Positions 10,261 through 23,596 are shown, numbered from the stretch's first letter. The stretch is DNA of 64,000 nt from Syngnathus acus (GCF_901709675.1 NC_051094.1:12642501-12706500); one strand, 5' to 3'. The notes: generated by a model not told the origin, from the letters alone. Made by a program: numbers and translations.

Positions 10261-11960
10261 ATAAATCCAACCCTGCTGTGATGGCTCATACTATGATACT
10301 CGTACATACAGCTGCCTGTAAAAGTCACACAATGTGACCAAAATGGTGAACATGGCTAAGGCTCAACACAAACTCCCAAAAAAAGGAAACATGTTCCTCT
10401 GGCACATAATGAGGGATAAGGCTAAATCCATTTACTCACAAATGTGTCCACTTTTTGGAAACATAAATCAATCAAAATCGGCAAAGAGGTACTAGGAACA
10501 TGACATGAGCACACAGTTTTATCTTGATGATAGAATTCGATAAAGAAGAAACTGGATGGCTTTGAGCAAGATACTGAGTTTGTCTCTCCTACGTACAAAG
10601 GAACAAGTTTCAACAAGTTCCAGCCAAACTCAAAGTGAAAGCGTTAAAACTCAAACTGAATAAATTCCGCAGTAGCTAATCGATCAGATGATGTCATGAC
10701 TGATGCAGTGAGTAGTAGAATGTGTTGACTTTTTTTGTTAGTGGTTTAGTCCTGTTTGTTTCATGGGTGGAGGTCATTCTCTTCTATAGATTGAATTTCC
10801 CTTCTGGGCATCCCAAATTAGTAGTAGCTGTATTGTCTATACTAAGCGTGCAATTACAATGGGCAATTTGAATGGTACTGGACTTGGGTGCAAGACTTCC
10901 CTTCACTTTCTCTCCTCCACTGTCTTACAGTCACACCTATCTATATTCATGGTCCAATTTTAAAAACATTATTGGCGTCAAGTGGGCTCAAGCACAATAC
11001 AAATGGCCTAGTGTGAACATGTCCTAAAATGTAGAATGAAACAATCATGCAGCTTATGGGCCATCATGGCTCCATCTGCTCAAACACAAGGGCAGCTGAT
11101 CTGATCAAGGATCAACATTAGAAAAAGGCTTCAAATTCAAAGCATTTGGAAGAGAAACGATGATCCAACTTAATACTCGACGTGCCATAATGAAAGCTAA
11201 ACAAGGCCGTTAACTGCTGTCAACATTCTGACATTAAAGCAAGGCCACAGCACCCAATAAAATTATGAAACTTGTAAAAAATAAAATAAAAATATTTCGT
11301 CCATCAAGGCAACCTCGTTGTCCAACTACAGATCGCAACACTTTTCAGGTAAGCTTCCGAAACACCAACGGAATGTTGCCCAATTCTAAATCGAAAAGAG
11401 TTCACGGTCCAAGATTCAACCTTCCACCAACTTTGAAAGAAAAACAAAAACTGCTTCAAGTTGTGCCTCGTCCTGCAAACAGACACGCCCGCATTTCATT
11501 TTAAAACAACAAAATCACGAAGACAAATATAAACAAAGTAAAAACATCATGATTGGAACCATCTTGGAAACATTCAGCGCTCAAAGAACATTGACATGGT
11601 CCTACAGCATCACAACAAATGCCTTTTTTGCTGAATTTAATAAGACGCCAAACAAAAGAATTATGCACTGAATTGAGAGTGGAAGGACTTTTTTGCGGGG
11701 TGTTGCAAGTTGGGGCACTTGTAGGTCAAGGTCGTGGTGCTTCACTTTTTGTATGACTTCCTCAAATTCTTTTTAGACTGCACCTGCTCACCAATCAATC
11801 TGGTTGGCACCTTAATTGTAGGGAGAGGGGGGAGTTATTACAGCATTACGGGTGTTGATTGAATTTGTTCTAAAACAGAACTAGTCTCTCCCTTGGTATG
11901 CTACCTCGGTCATCTCCGTCATCCACGTGGTAGGCATCCACAGAGCTTCTCCGCGAAGGG

Positions 11961-14900
11961 CTACAACATGGCTATACTCTCAGGGGTACAGTTGAGATGA
12001 GTGGACGTGCTGCTGCCCCCGGGCGACTTAAGACCCTTCGCAGCCCCGCTCAGCGTGGAGTCCCGGGCCCCGGGGCCCAAGATCACCCCGGAGCCATGGC
12101 GGAGACAGTGCTGCAGCCCGGTCATCATGGTCTCGCCGGTGACCGTGCCGAACTCATAGGTGAAGGTGCCGTAGAAGACCAGGATGTCCACGGTGAAGCC
12201 CCACTCGCAGATAGCTGCGGCGTGCTGGAGTGTGAAGCTCTCGTGCACAAAGAAGATGCCGCCTGGGAGAGGGAGCTTAAGGAGCAAGCAAGAGAAGGTA
12301 GCTGGAGCTGCTTGGCTGTTTCAAAAAGAAAAGTCAGCGGAAATAGACAAATCGTCTTGAGTGAGTGACAAGAAAAGGATACTGAGTATGAGGGACACCA
12401 TAGCTCCGAGTGCCAGAGCCACGCGGAAGTGAGCCATCCAGTAGTCAAGGGCGGTGACGGCCACCCGATAGGTGAGCACGCACTGCAGGCACACAAAGAG
12501 CAGCCCCGCTGGGAAGGCCACGCCGGCGCCCACATAGTGAAGAGACTTGGCGTGGTCAACCTATCACACACGCGGGCCGGCATGCAACATCATGTTCGAA
12601 ACATGGAGGTCAAGGTGAGGAGCGGGTAAATTTACCTGAAAGTTGCCCACCATGACCAGACCCACTGCGTTGATGCAGCCCGCCACCAGAGCGCAGGTGT
12701 TGACCCAACATCCGTGGCTATGCTCGATCACCTGGGCGTAGCGCAGAAGGCACACCATCAACACTGCGGAGAAGAAATGCACAGCACGTTGAGAAACAAA
12801 CCTGAGAAAGGTTGGCGGTGGTTTCACTACTGGATGTGTTTTTCAAAATCAAGCAGAGAATGGTGGCCATTTATTCCCAGCAAAAGCGGTTATTTAGCGA
12901 CAAACCGGAAACATTTGACCCGATGTCTACGTGAGTGCGAGAGCAGGTGGGAAGACCGCGTTACTCATACCACAACGGCCATACGGTCCAGTCGAGCAAT
13001 GCATCTTTGCTGGCTTACTTTTATACTACATTAAATACTTGAATGTTTAAGATATGAATTAAAAGCAGTGGTGATCTGGCATGACAGGAGGAAGAGAAGT
13101 AATGGAGGAAGGCTGTGGAGGGTGAATGAAGGCGAGAGGGCAGCGGAGGGATGTCGGGGGAAGGAAACTGTATTCATTATTGATTTAGAGTACTCAGGCT
13201 ATTTTAAGCCCCTCCGCAGCTCAAGACGCTGACATGGGCACTACGTACAAACGCACGCACACGCACGACAGCTATACAAGTAGATTAGCATCCGCACGTG
13301 TACACAGGAAATGATCTTTTTACCCAGGGTAGTTTCTCATTGATCCACCATCATTTAACGTGTCACCATTTTGATACAAAAGTGACAGTGCACTGACTCG
13401 ATCGATTTTGATCTTGTGCCTCTTTTGACTAGCAAGTGCGTTTAAACCGAAAGCGGAAGGGCACAGCATAGCTCGTCTCCAATGCTAAGCGGAATTGTTA
13501 CTTCATTGTGGTACGTTGTATATAGAATTTTGTGGGGGAGTTGATTGAATCCATTTTATGAACGCTGTAACATTATAAAATCGAAGTGCTATAAATACTT
13601 TCTGGATACTTTATCAAATATTCTGCCACTGAAGAAAATCACCGTCAGTTTTGACCGACGCTGTCCGAAAGGTCGTATTAAAATGTTCATAATTTGTTGC
13701 GGTGTAAAACTGTACTGCATCATAATCATCTCATATTTTGGTGACCTCAATTGAGAGTCAAATATTTTCAGAACAGCTTTTGGTATAATAATGAACATTG
13801 TTAGCAAAACCTTTTGGCCAATGTCAATGAAAACTGATCGAACGACAGTTGTAAATAAAGAATGTTTATTACAGGTCTTGTATTGAAATTTATTACATTG
13901 AGGCTGGTCGGTGTATGGCCCTACTGGATGTAGACTACACTCAAGTGGAAGGTGACATCATTACGTTACCATCGACCAGGTAAAAAAAAAAAAATACAGT
14001 AAGTTGTTTTTGCAGCTATTTTGGGCAAGTGTTGCCAAATTAGGTATTTTTTAGAACCTTTGTTTCAGGTTAGAAGTGTTTTATGTTAGCGCACCAACAC
14101 AATAATGCATTAATAATGACACATTATTGTATGTGATAAAAAAAAAAAAAAAGGCCCGCCCGAGGAAACAGAGCATCTTTTGAAAGACACAAGTTTTGTC
14201 AAGCACAGCATGACACGGACAACCTGCATTGGCATGTTTTGTGTTTGGTTGATTTCAGCGAAGATCTTACCCATGAAGGCTCCAACATTGCCAATGAGGC
14301 TAAACAGGCAGCTTTCGGGAGGGTAAGAACCACATTTACTGCAAAACATGAAGACAAAATGGGGTGTTAACAACATTTCACATCAGTGCAGCAACTACTG
14401 ATTATTTTAATAACCAATTAATCCATCGACTCTTTTATCGATTCGTCGATGAACCTGACCAAATTAAACATGTTTTAATTTACATCCCTTTATTACAAAA
14501 TACGACATTATTTCAAAACCAAAGTGCAAAAAACAAATTATGATTAATGCTTTGGTTGATCATATGTTGGAAAAGTAATTTTTTTTATTTAACACAAAGC
14601 TTATTCCGCTTTCATAGAGTACAGAGATTGGATATTTTATTTACTGTTGTTGAGGGATTTTGAGGATGTGAACATACCAAAAAAATATATATTAGCAATT
14701 AAAACATTATCTAAAATACAATTGATTAGTTTAATAATCGATTAGTTGTGGATTAATCAATTACACGTCACACTAATTGACTTATAAAGGCTCTGGCCAC
14801 AGTTGCAGTTTGGTTAAAATTGGCAAACCAAAAAATAGATTTGTCAGCCCATGCTTTTTTCACCCAGCAACATGACCTCATTAGCACTGCTATACAGCCT

Positions 14901-16207
14901 CCATCCTGACTCCGATTAATACTACCTCTGAAGTGGTAGGTTTCCTCTCGACTCCTTCACACTGAACATCACCATGGAAAAGGCTGGAACACTTTTTTTT
15001 TTTTTTTTTAGATCATTGCCTGGATAAATCCCTGAGCACCTTGCGATGACTTTTCGTACATTTCTGATGACATATGAGGTTTTGCAAAGAGCGAATCAAT
15101 TATGTCACTGTGTGCTTTTCTAGGTCTGTGGGCCACATGGTGGCGAAGTTGAAGAAGGTTAATGAGGTAGAAGAGGACACCTGATGAGGGGGATGTCCTG
15201 GATAGTGCAACAGGTCTTAGGAAAGCCTGGTCGGAGCAGCTCCTCTGTGCATGTTACATTGTAGGTCCTGCAGGCATGACACGGGACAGCTCATAGTGAA
15301 TAATTCTAGAATCTGAGATGTGACAGCATGTGGGCACTTTTCTCAAATGAAATAAGGATTACTCGCCAGTTCTCCACAGGACAAACGTGGTGATTCATTA
15401 CAGCCATGGCGTACCTGCGGAGTAAACAACACGATTTCAAGAAAATTATGACAAGAGGTTACTCACGGCAGTTCAACTAAACGTGTTGTATATTTTTGGT
15501 GAGCAGCAGCAGCAGCAGCAAATTAATATCGTGATTCACGGGTTGTTCTTTGCGCACAGTGCATCACGGGTCGTTGACCTTTTCAAAGCTGAGAGCCACG
15601 TACTTGTTGATGCGAAGGGCTTTCTCACTTGTGAAAACACACATTTGATCAAATAACCTTTAATATCTCTTTATTATATGCTAACAATACGTGAAGACAC
15701 CCATCATGTTAATTATTTGTGACAATATTTTGGTAACGAATCTTTTTCAAGCAATCATGTCTAGAATATTTGTTAGAGGTAAACAATTTTCATGCAAACC
15801 CACGGGCTACTCATGAGGTTCTTCTGGTGGCCCGTGAACACGTGACCCGTGCACTACATGCAGTGCTGCTTCCAAACACCAGGGTGAGCCATTGACACCA
15901 GAGCATGTGCTATTAGTTCTTTGGGTAATCGATGACAAGGGGGTCCCTTTGTACTTTGTGCAGCGGTGTAAAACACAACAAGACTCACAAGAAGGCACGT
16001 TCGCCAAGCAATCTTAATGATGGGGTCACGTAGAAAATGAGCTATCCTGAACATTTTAGTCCATATACTTTGTGTAAAAGAGGTTTCTGAGAGACGGTTG
16101 AGGACACATGATAAGGTTTGAAGGCAGACGTGCACCACTCACACGATCCATATTCCCGTGATGGAGAAGGCAGACAGGCTGACCGGCAGGACGATCCAGG
16201 CAGTCAT
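11961..16207 (-). CDS. tmem150a: Transmembrane protein 150A (DRAM/TMEM150 family)
   Basis: TMEM150A is a multi-pass plasma-membrane protein that in mammals helps regulate PI4-kinase complexes. Exons, from 5' to 3' on the minus strand, are 16207-16143, 15414-15367, 15267-15181, 14338-14271, 12763-12636, 12560-12383 and 12262-11961, giving 291 residues. Hallmarks are [20 protein letters not shown] (first membrane segment), CPVENW and TCCT in the extracellular loop, [51 protein letters not shown], and the C-terminus [18 protein letters not shown]. The cysteine-rich first loop is intact. Intron 2 uses a GC donor (CTG|GCGAGT), because the GT four bases downstream breaks the frame. The protein is about 20 residues longer than the human form, mostly in the last cytoplasmic tail. 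Confidence 0.95.
14395..14765. mobile_element. AT-rich hAT-like non-autonomous element, copy 1 (tmem150a intron)
   Basis: The stretch starts near ATAACCAATTAATCCATCGA and ends near AATAATCGATTAGTTGTGGA, so the ends are roughly inverted and rich in ATTAATCGAT. The inner text (ACATGTTTTAATTT, CATCCCTTTATTACAAAA, CGCTTTCATAGAG) aligns with 32237-32605. No coding capacity. Confidence 0.55.
15504..15521. repeat. (AGC)n trinucleotide microsatellite
   Basis: A run of about six AGC units lies in tmem150a intron 1, outside any exon. Confidence 0.85.
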
Positions 16208-19200
16208 TGGGCTGGCAGTGAGCTGGCTTTGTCCCAAGCATGTGGTGAGAGGGCGGCTACAAGTCAGGGCGGCGGCACGACACGGGGAGCAGATGGGGTC
16301 AGGTGGGTTTGCGGGGTCACTAACACATGGGGGAACACACAGGGAGGGGGAGGGGGGGTACAAAAGGACAGAAGGACGCGTCTGCTCCAGGAAGCCCGCC
16401 TTCAGCCTGATAGAGGAAACAATAACATGCTTTTACAGCATTGACCGGTGTACAACTGCACTCTACCGTACTTTTGACTTTGTCATGTAAAATTGTAATG
16501 TAATCAAAAGACGTTTTCGTCTAAATATTTGCTGCAGCTCTTGTATATTTTGTTTCATATTTTGAAAAAGTTGGAGCAGGTCAGTGTATATATAAGTTGT
16601 TCGACAAACTGATTTGCTTTCTTCCTACATACACGGACGTGATAAAATCGTGACCTGGGTTCGCACAGAAAAACACTTTTCAAGCAGATTAGCTATCAAC
16701 ACTCCCTCAGTGGGATACAAGAACACTGGTATGGCTGGCTTCTTGTGCTCCAAAGAGCAAAGCATCGCACATATTCATTCGATCTAGTGTGCAGTCAGTG
16801 TCTCAGAGCTTGAAGTGGCCAAACCAGAATCTCTGTTTATTTTCTACCTTGTTACTATTGTCAGCAAAAGCTGATGTTTACACAGAAACCTAGCAAGTCT
16901 GTGAAAATATTTTACAACTTTCGTGCCCATGATGAGGGCAAGAGTTATCGATATCGTCAACATAGTGACTTGGTCACCAGGTCTCTCTGACCGCACTAGC
17001 AACACATCTAGCAACTATAAGTGATGTTATTCGAGACTCCTAAAAACTTAAACTCCTTCCTGCGCTGGAGATGTTCACCCTTCTTCCTCCAGACTGCAAA
17101 TGAACGGTGCTTGTGTGAAGCCACCAGAGGCTGACACAGGATGTCTCATTTTACATGACCTTTACCAACTTTCCCCTTGGAGAAAGGGTCTTGGTTTCCA
17201 AGGACATGTCTCACTGACATTTAAGTACCTAACTAAGTACAGTTTTTTTTTAACTGTAGTTTGTTGGCTGGAGATGTTAAGTATGTGTACTTTGACACTT
17301 CATTTGTGTTGTAATCTTGCAGGTTATTCCAAACCCTTCTGTAAATACAGCTTTTGCTGAGTAATTACTCTCTGTAAACATTGAGCAACACTTCTCAAGG
17401 ATAGTTATTTCCCCCACAACATCAGACATACTTGGTTACAAAATAAGAGTAAAATCACGAGATCGTAGGACACATTGATAGTAGGAAAAGAAATTCATTG
17501 ATGTTTTCAGGAATGACTTCTACCTGTCTCTGATATATTTGAGGGGAAACTCCTCTATAGTCCCACATACCGCACCAATCAAAACCCTTACATGATTAAA
17601 ACTGTCTAGCGCTCTGCCTTTATAAAAATGAAATCCATACATACCCACAACAACTCCATCTGACTTTCTTTACGGTTTGGGGGCCTAAATGAACTAATGA
17701 TCGCTTTCTCTTCCATATCATTGTCAATTCCAAAGTGACATAGATGACTAGCATGCAGCGTCAGAGACATATGACACTGCAGAGGAGAAGCATAGATCCT
17801 GCATACAAGCATCGCGGAGTGTGCATGTCCTTATTTATTTGTGTTGGGGGGGAGCAGGAACAGTACAGTGCAACTCGGAGCCGACCCGGGCTAACTATAC
17901 ATCCAGCACCACATGGGTTGGCTCACACAAGAGACGCAAGTTAATTTCGTGAAAGGTAAACGTGAGTGCAGCCCGGGTAAAAATATTCTTCAATTGTCCC
18001 GTCTGCTCAAATGAACCGCGCAACTGTTAGCAGCGTTAGCTTGACATCGCCAGTTCTACTGGGTGCACTTTGCCGGCTGGTCTTTACGATTGCCCGCATC
18101 TCCATTCCCGTTAACCTTCGCAACGAGCCGCTCATACAGTAAAGGACAAGTATGCTGATAGGTTAACAAAAGCAAAATGTGTATTCATGATCATGAATTT
18201 GTACATACCACCCGCCTGCAAGACCCTCGCTGCACACCAACAACCTTGGTTATCCCTTTAGAAATGTGCTCTCCCGTCATCAATGAAGCGTGCCACAAAC
18301 CAGCTTCCGTTTGATCATTTTCAGAATAAGACTTCCATGTTTATCTGATTTTTTATTTTTCGAAAACGAACGAGAGGACCTCACGATATACATAAGCAGT
18401 CTTACTTCATACATTTGTAACATTAACTTCTCTAAGATTACGCATCGCATGCCTTGGGGAGCGATCGTCTCCTGAGTTTGAAGTTGGCAGCTAGGACTGT
18501 AACTATTAATGGCCTTAAGAGTAACAGTTTTGCCAGAGCTTTTATTTGTATAGAATCGCACGTGAGCTGGACGGCGTTGTAATATGTAACTTGACTCTCA
18601 TGGTCCGGCCCTCAAAACTGTGGGCTACTTCTACTTCTGCATTATCTGGAAGAAAAACAGCCGACTAAAAAACTGTGTGTGGTGGGGTGGGGGTGGGGGG
18701 GTCATCACAAAACATAAACATAAACAAAAAAGTTAAAATGATTTATCGCTTTCTCTTTTGTATAAACTGTATCACCAAACCCTGCCATTCTGACAGTGGT
18801 TTGGTGACTTTTTAAATGCCCTGCAGCACCACTCTTAATAGTTGCATTATTGACCTTTTTTATTCCGTCAACAGACATAAAAACAAAACTTGAAAACATA
18901 TTACATATAACTTAAAAATTAAATCATAAAGTCAGCTTGGACAGGCTCCAGCTCAGCCATTACATTATAACGGATCTATAATGGAGAATGGCTGGATCTC
19001 ATCTGTCACGTTACTTTATATGTTGCATTATTTTTATTTTGTCCTTCCTGCGGGTTGCAATGCAAACCCATTTACGTTCTTATTATAACACAGTACGTTC
19101 TTAAATCTGGTGTCTCTTCTTAATTTATATTCTGAATTGTTTTACATGGTTTGCTAAGTTGATTAACGCTGCTAGTCTAGAATGTCCTTGCATAGTGCCA

Positions 19201-19318
19201 TCTCTTCTCTGGCTGCACTTGGGCAACAATCTGATGTGCAATATAAGTATCTGGTGCCAATACAAGTACATCCATCTAGAATCAATTTTATAAAGTACTA
19301 ATCTTCATTAGCGTCACG

Positions 19319-19500
19319 AGTGCGCAATAAAGCCTATCCCAGCTAATTTGGTGAATAAACTTAACAATTTACACTCACAATAGACAGTTAAGAGTCTTTA
19401 ATGAATCTAACTTGCATGGTTTGGGAATGTGGCAAGAAGTACCCAGCGAAAACTCACGCAAGCACGGAAGAGAACAAGCAAATGCTTTCAACCACCCAGA
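19319..19500. repeat. Fish non-LTR retrotransposon 3'-tail fragment
   Basis: AAGCCTATCCCAGCT is followed by TTTAATGAATCTAACTTGCA and CACGCAAGCACGG, all blocks of the common teleost tail. The short frame inside it is not a gene. Confidence 0.55.
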
Positions 19501-19622
19501 TGCTCAGTATGATACTTGCCAGGAAAAACAATGGATTATGTTATAAAGGACCTTTGCTTAATTTAACTCTTAACAATGGAGCACCCACCCCCAATGTGGA
19601 CATATAGAGGGGCTTACTATCT

Positions 19623-19628
19623 TAATCC
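19623..19628 (+). promoter_or_regulatory. TAATCC core (OTX/CRX-type), upstream of kcnv2
   Basis: TAATCC is the core site of the photoreceptor homeodomain factors OTX2/CRX. It lies about 500 bp upstream of the kcnv2 start codon. A 6-base match occurs often by chance; its value is only the photoreceptor context. Confidence 0.25.
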
Positions 19629-20133
19629 TCTTGTAGTACGTATGTATCTGCTGTCTTAGTTCGAGGGAGGCAGAAACCTTGCATTGGGCTGAACCGCCAA
19701 GAATGTAAAGATTTAGTCTTCTAATTAACTATGAATGATTCATAATCGCTGAACTCACCATTGTGTGAAATCTCACAATAAAAGTGTTTGATTATGAATT
19801 TCTTTGTGTAATTTAAGACAGCTGCAAAAAGGTTCACATACTTTTATTCTATGTTCACATAGTTCTCCTTAAATCACCTATTCAATCAATGCTGAGTCTA
19901 AATGATCGTTTATGTACGTATGTCCTGATGCATTTGTTCAGATATGCCAACCTGTCCACATTACCTCAGCCGGGGAGATCAACAGGGGATAATGCTATTT
20001 AGATGTCCTGTAAGCACATGGATCCTCTCAGTCAGCAACATTAATGGGGCCATGAGGCATCCTGCTTAGATCTTCCATGCTTAGGTAAAAGGCTGTTTGA
20101 CAGAAGGAATGCTGGCAGCTTGTGTCAACCGAC

Positions 20134-22503
20134 ATGGGGAGCACTGGCAAGATGTTCCAGTTCTTCAACAGGAGACAAAGTCTCTTCCCTAACTACAAAG
20201 TCACAGGTTGTGACGTTAATCGGAGATCTTCAGAGATTGTTTATCCGTCGGCAAAGGAGAGCTGTGTGAGGACATGGAACTCCATGCAAGAGCTGAGCAA
20301 AGACATCTACGACATCTACGCCGAATATGAAGACGAAGATGATGATGCCCAGCAGGGCCCCTCCAAGCACATTTCCCTATCCAAGAATTATATGATCAAC
20401 ATCAATGTAGGTGGGATGCCCTTCCAAATTGCCTACAAGATGGCAGCGAGGTACCCCAAGACCAGAATTGGACGACTGGCCACTTACACCGACCACAACA
20501 TGAAAGTGGACCTGTGCGATGACTACAATGTGACCAACAACGAGTTCTTCTTTGACAGAGACCCCGAAATCTTTCACAGCATCTTCAATTTCTACCGGAC
20601 CGGTGTGCTGTGGATCAAGGACGAGCTGTGCCCCCGCAACTTCCTGGAGGAGATCAACTACTGGGGGGTCAGGATCAAGAACACCCACCGCTGCTGCCGC
20701 ATCTCCTTTGAGGAAAGACAGGACGAGCTGAACGAGCAGCTGAAGATCCAGAGAGAGCTGGAAGCCGAGGTGGAGATCGAGGAGAACGAATCGCTCTTTC
20801 AAGATATGTTCATGGGCCAAAGGCGCCGAACCATTTGGAACTTGATGGAGAAGCCGTTTTCTTCCGTCATGGCCAAGTTGATGGCGGTGACTTCCAGTCT
20901 CTTTGTCCTGATCTCGCTGGTGGCCATGACGCTGAACACAGTCGAGGAGATGCAGTACAGAGCTCATATGGGACAGCTCAGTGGAAAGACTTACTGGGAG
21001 TACGTGGAATCCATGTGCATCGCCTTCTTCACCATGGAGTACCTGCTGCGCCTGATATCCACCCCAGACCTCAAAGCCTTCGGCAGGAGCGTGCTCAACA
21101 CGGTGGACCTGATAGCCATCCTGCCTCTGTATCTCCAGGCCATTCTGGAATTCTTTGACAACAAGGAAAATTACATGAAGCACGAGGCCGACATGCAGGC
21201 CGTGGGCCAGGTGGGAAAGCTCGGACAGGTCTTGCGCATCATGAGACTGATGCGGATCTTTCGTATTTTGAAGCTGGCCCGACACTCCACGGGCCTGCGG
21301 GCGTTCGGCTTCACTCTGCGCCAGTGCTACCAGCAAGTCGGCTGCCTGTTTCTTTTCATCACCATGGGGATCTTCAGCTTCTCTGCTATGGTTTACACTG
21401 TGGAGCATGACATGCCCCAAACAAACTTCACCAGCATTCCTCATGCGTGGTGGTGGGCATCTGTAAGTATGTCTTCATAAAGTTGTGAGGTGCAGTGGAA
21501 TCTGTCTCAAAAATAGGCTAATTAGCCCCCTTTTTCCAACAACGAGGCTTCAAAATTCATTCACCTGTTTTGTGACTAAACTTACTTGAGGAATAAGTGA
21601 CGCCTAAATGTGTAACCAAATCCCAGACGATGCCCTCTTCAGTTAATCGACTGACACATTCTATCCAAACGTGCGAGTCGGTCACAAAAATAAGTGCCTG
21701 ACACAGCTCTACAATAAGATGCATCATTTGTTTGTAGTATGTTTTTAAGTGCAGATTGCAGAGTGCGTTGAACCTGCACTCAGCCACCACTTCAATGCCA
21801 TCCATCCATCCATCCATCCATCCATCCATCCATCCATCCATCCATCCCCATACAGTATCTGTCTTTAATAGAGTGACTTGCAGACTTCTGGGGGTGAAGG
21901 GTAGAAAACATGTAGTATATGCAAATAGCAATCACACACACGTACATTCACACGCACATTCACACGCATGATACACACACACATCCTAGCATGCATGTTT
22001 TTGGAATGTAGCAGAAAACCTATGCAAGCACAGGGAGAACAAGCAAATGCCATATGACCAGACTAAATTTAAGGTGCTTCTTAGAAGACTGTTCTGCATA
22101 AAAGTAGAATTTATAAGGATGTATATGGTATTTAAGAAGTTGCTAAAACATATCTTAAACAAGTCAGCAAAATACAGTTGAAACACTTCCTGTTCCTCAT
22201 AATGATCGTGACTGCTCTCCCCTGACAATTGTGCAGGTCAGCATCTCCACGGTGGGCTACGGCGATGTTTACCCGGAGACCATCCTGGGTCGCCTCTTTG
22301 CTTTCATCTGCATCGCTTTCGGAATCATCCTCAACGGTTTACCCATATCCATCCTCTTCAACAAGTTCTCAGACTACTACTCCAAACTCAAGTCCAATCA
22401 GTACACAGCCTCCCTCAAGAATAGAGGAAAAGTGAGATTCGCCAAGAGGACCGTGCAGAAGCTAAACGACTGCTTTGGAAACAACCACTTCCATGCGAAC
22501 TGA
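20134..22503 (+). CDS. kcnv2: Voltage-gated K+ channel modifier subunit Kv8.2
   Basis: Kv8.2 is an electrically silent subunit that co-assembles with Kv2 channels in photoreceptor inner segments. Exons are 20134-21462 and 22237-22503, giving 531 residues against about 545 in human. An in-frame TGA about 39 bases upstream and the first ATG fix the start at 20134; the upstream GTG is not needed. The T1 tetramerisation domain covers roughly residues 88-200 ([15 protein letters not shown] through [15 protein letters not shown]). S1-S6 follow, with the voltage sensor [20 protein letters not shown] (S4) and the filter TVGYGD at residues 448-453. The S6 segment has the NGLPISI form typical of Kv8 rather than the Kv1/2 PVP. 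The single intron cuts just before the filter, where mammalian KCNV2 is cut. Which fish copy (kcnv2a or b) is unknown. Confidence 0.95.
21796..21847. repeat. (ATCC)n microsatellite in kcnv2 intron
   Basis: About twelve tandem CCAT/ATCC units run without interruption, followed by a CA-rich stretch and a non-LTR tail fragment at about 21,935-22,050 with GCATGTTTTTGGAATG. Confidence 0.95.
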
Positions 22504-22754
22504 AGTAATTGTACTCTGTAACATATTTGTGGAGTGTCATATTCTCTACTTTGCTGCCTTAACAAACCCGACTAGAGGCCTGATGCTTGATCGAAACCTC
22601 TTAGCAGCATAATAGATCAAAGTTGGCTGAAGATTAAATACCTGACCAGTCTCATCAACATTTGCTTTTGGAAGCAGAAACGTTTTTAAATAAATCACCA
22701 TAAAACAGAAAATTAACATGGACATAAATATATGGTTGATTATTACAGCTATTT

Positions 22755-23085
22755 ATACTCCTACGGCAATAATCCGACCCGCCATATCATTTTATGTGGC
22801 CCCGCAAAGGCAAATCATATGTGTGCGCTCAATGTTTCCTAGTATAACTAAACTGTAAATTGTCTTTAATAAACGAGATATTGTAATGAATTTTTGTTTC
22901 AATCCCACTTTCAAAATAAATCATAAAATTGCTGACTTTTTTTTTTTTTTTTACTAAATTCTGTTGTGCATATGTGATAATTTGAGTGGCCATCCATTTC
23001 TATTTAATTCAATAATGGCCCCACGAGAGAAACCATCACTACGATTTGGCCCACAACAAAACGGAGTTTGACACCCCTGGTCTGA
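22755..23085. mobile_element. hAT-like non-autonomous repeat, copy 1
   Basis: Contains CCGCCATATCATTTTATGTG and ends in GTTTGACACCCCTGG, the usual end of a widespread vertebrate element. A sister copy lies at 26,511-26,974. A non-LTR tail fragment follows at about 23,090-23,200. The kcnv2 poly(A) signal lies inside this repeat. Confidence 0.5.
22868..22873 (+). terminator. AATAAA, candidate kcnv2 poly(A) signal
   Basis: The hexamer is 365 bases after the kcnv2 stop codon and is the first AATAAA in a good context. It lies within an apparent repeat, so the true 3' end could differ. Confidence 0.35.
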
Positions 23086-23596
23086 AAGAATGGATGTCCC
23101 TACAAAGTCGAGTACCCAGAGAACACAGGCAAGTATGGTGAGAACATGGAAACATTTGCAATCGTTCTGTCCTTAAGAAGCGGTTGTTGGCCACAACTTC
23201 TGTGCAGACTCACCTACCAACACAACTCCAACTTCTGAAATCACTTGCCCCCTAAGGGAACACATACAACACAAAGATACCACGTTACCTACTGTAATTA
23301 CTCTGTAAAAATATATCTTTATATCTTCATTCTCTTTGATTAGGTTTTTGGATATAGAAAATGAATGAATGGATATTATACAGTGTGTTCTTTACTTAAA
23401 GAACATTTTAGAACTTTTTTGCGGGGCTGGAATATAATAATAGTATTTGAATAAAATTCAAAAGGTTAAACTGGTTTGAGTAATGTAGGTAACTAAAAAA
23501 TGGAGAAAAGTAAAATATTTCCAGTAAACGTCCAGAAGGTGGCAGCACGTTGACAATGCCATGTCGTCGCTCAACGACGAAGTCAACTCCTCCCCC

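Larger units (their letters stand above)
6101..11960. other. Gene-free interval between rnf181 and tmem150a
   Basis: No exon of a recognisable gene was found on either strand. It holds a strong hairpin near 6.65 kb, a mobile-element composite at about 7.05-9.96 kb with a 355-bp tandem array, and a non-LTR tail near 10.2 kb. The stretch 10.3-11.9 kb is unique-looking, presumably partly the tmem150a 3' UTR. The open frames in the array simply repeat with its period. Confidence 0.6.
16208..20133. other. Interval between divergent tmem150a and kcnv2
   Basis: The two genes are transcribed away from each other. No further exon was recognised. The interval contains G-rich tracts (16,334-16,360 and 18,682-18,701), a non-LTR tail fragment at about 19,319-19,500, and otherwise unique-looking sequence. 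It should contain both promoters and untranslated first exons, which I could not place. Confidence 0.5.

Noticed and set aside
16139-16363. 74-codon frame extending the tmem150a first exon upstream
   Set aside because: The family starts at [14 protein letters not shown] (16,207). The text before it is not conserved and would be 5' UTR.
20122-20133. GTG as a start codon for kcnv2
   Set aside because: Nuclear vertebrate genes start at ATG, and the first in-frame ATG at 20,134 gives the expected N-terminus.
20377-21444. 355-codon open frame antisense to kcnv2 exon 1
   Set aside because: It mirrors a highly conserved coding exon with GC-rich third positions. The text has no family resemblance and is His/Gln/Leu-rich as shadows usually are.
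21557-21931. 124-codon minus-strand frame with WMDG repeats
   Set aside because: The repeated residues come from reading the (ATCC)n microsatellite.
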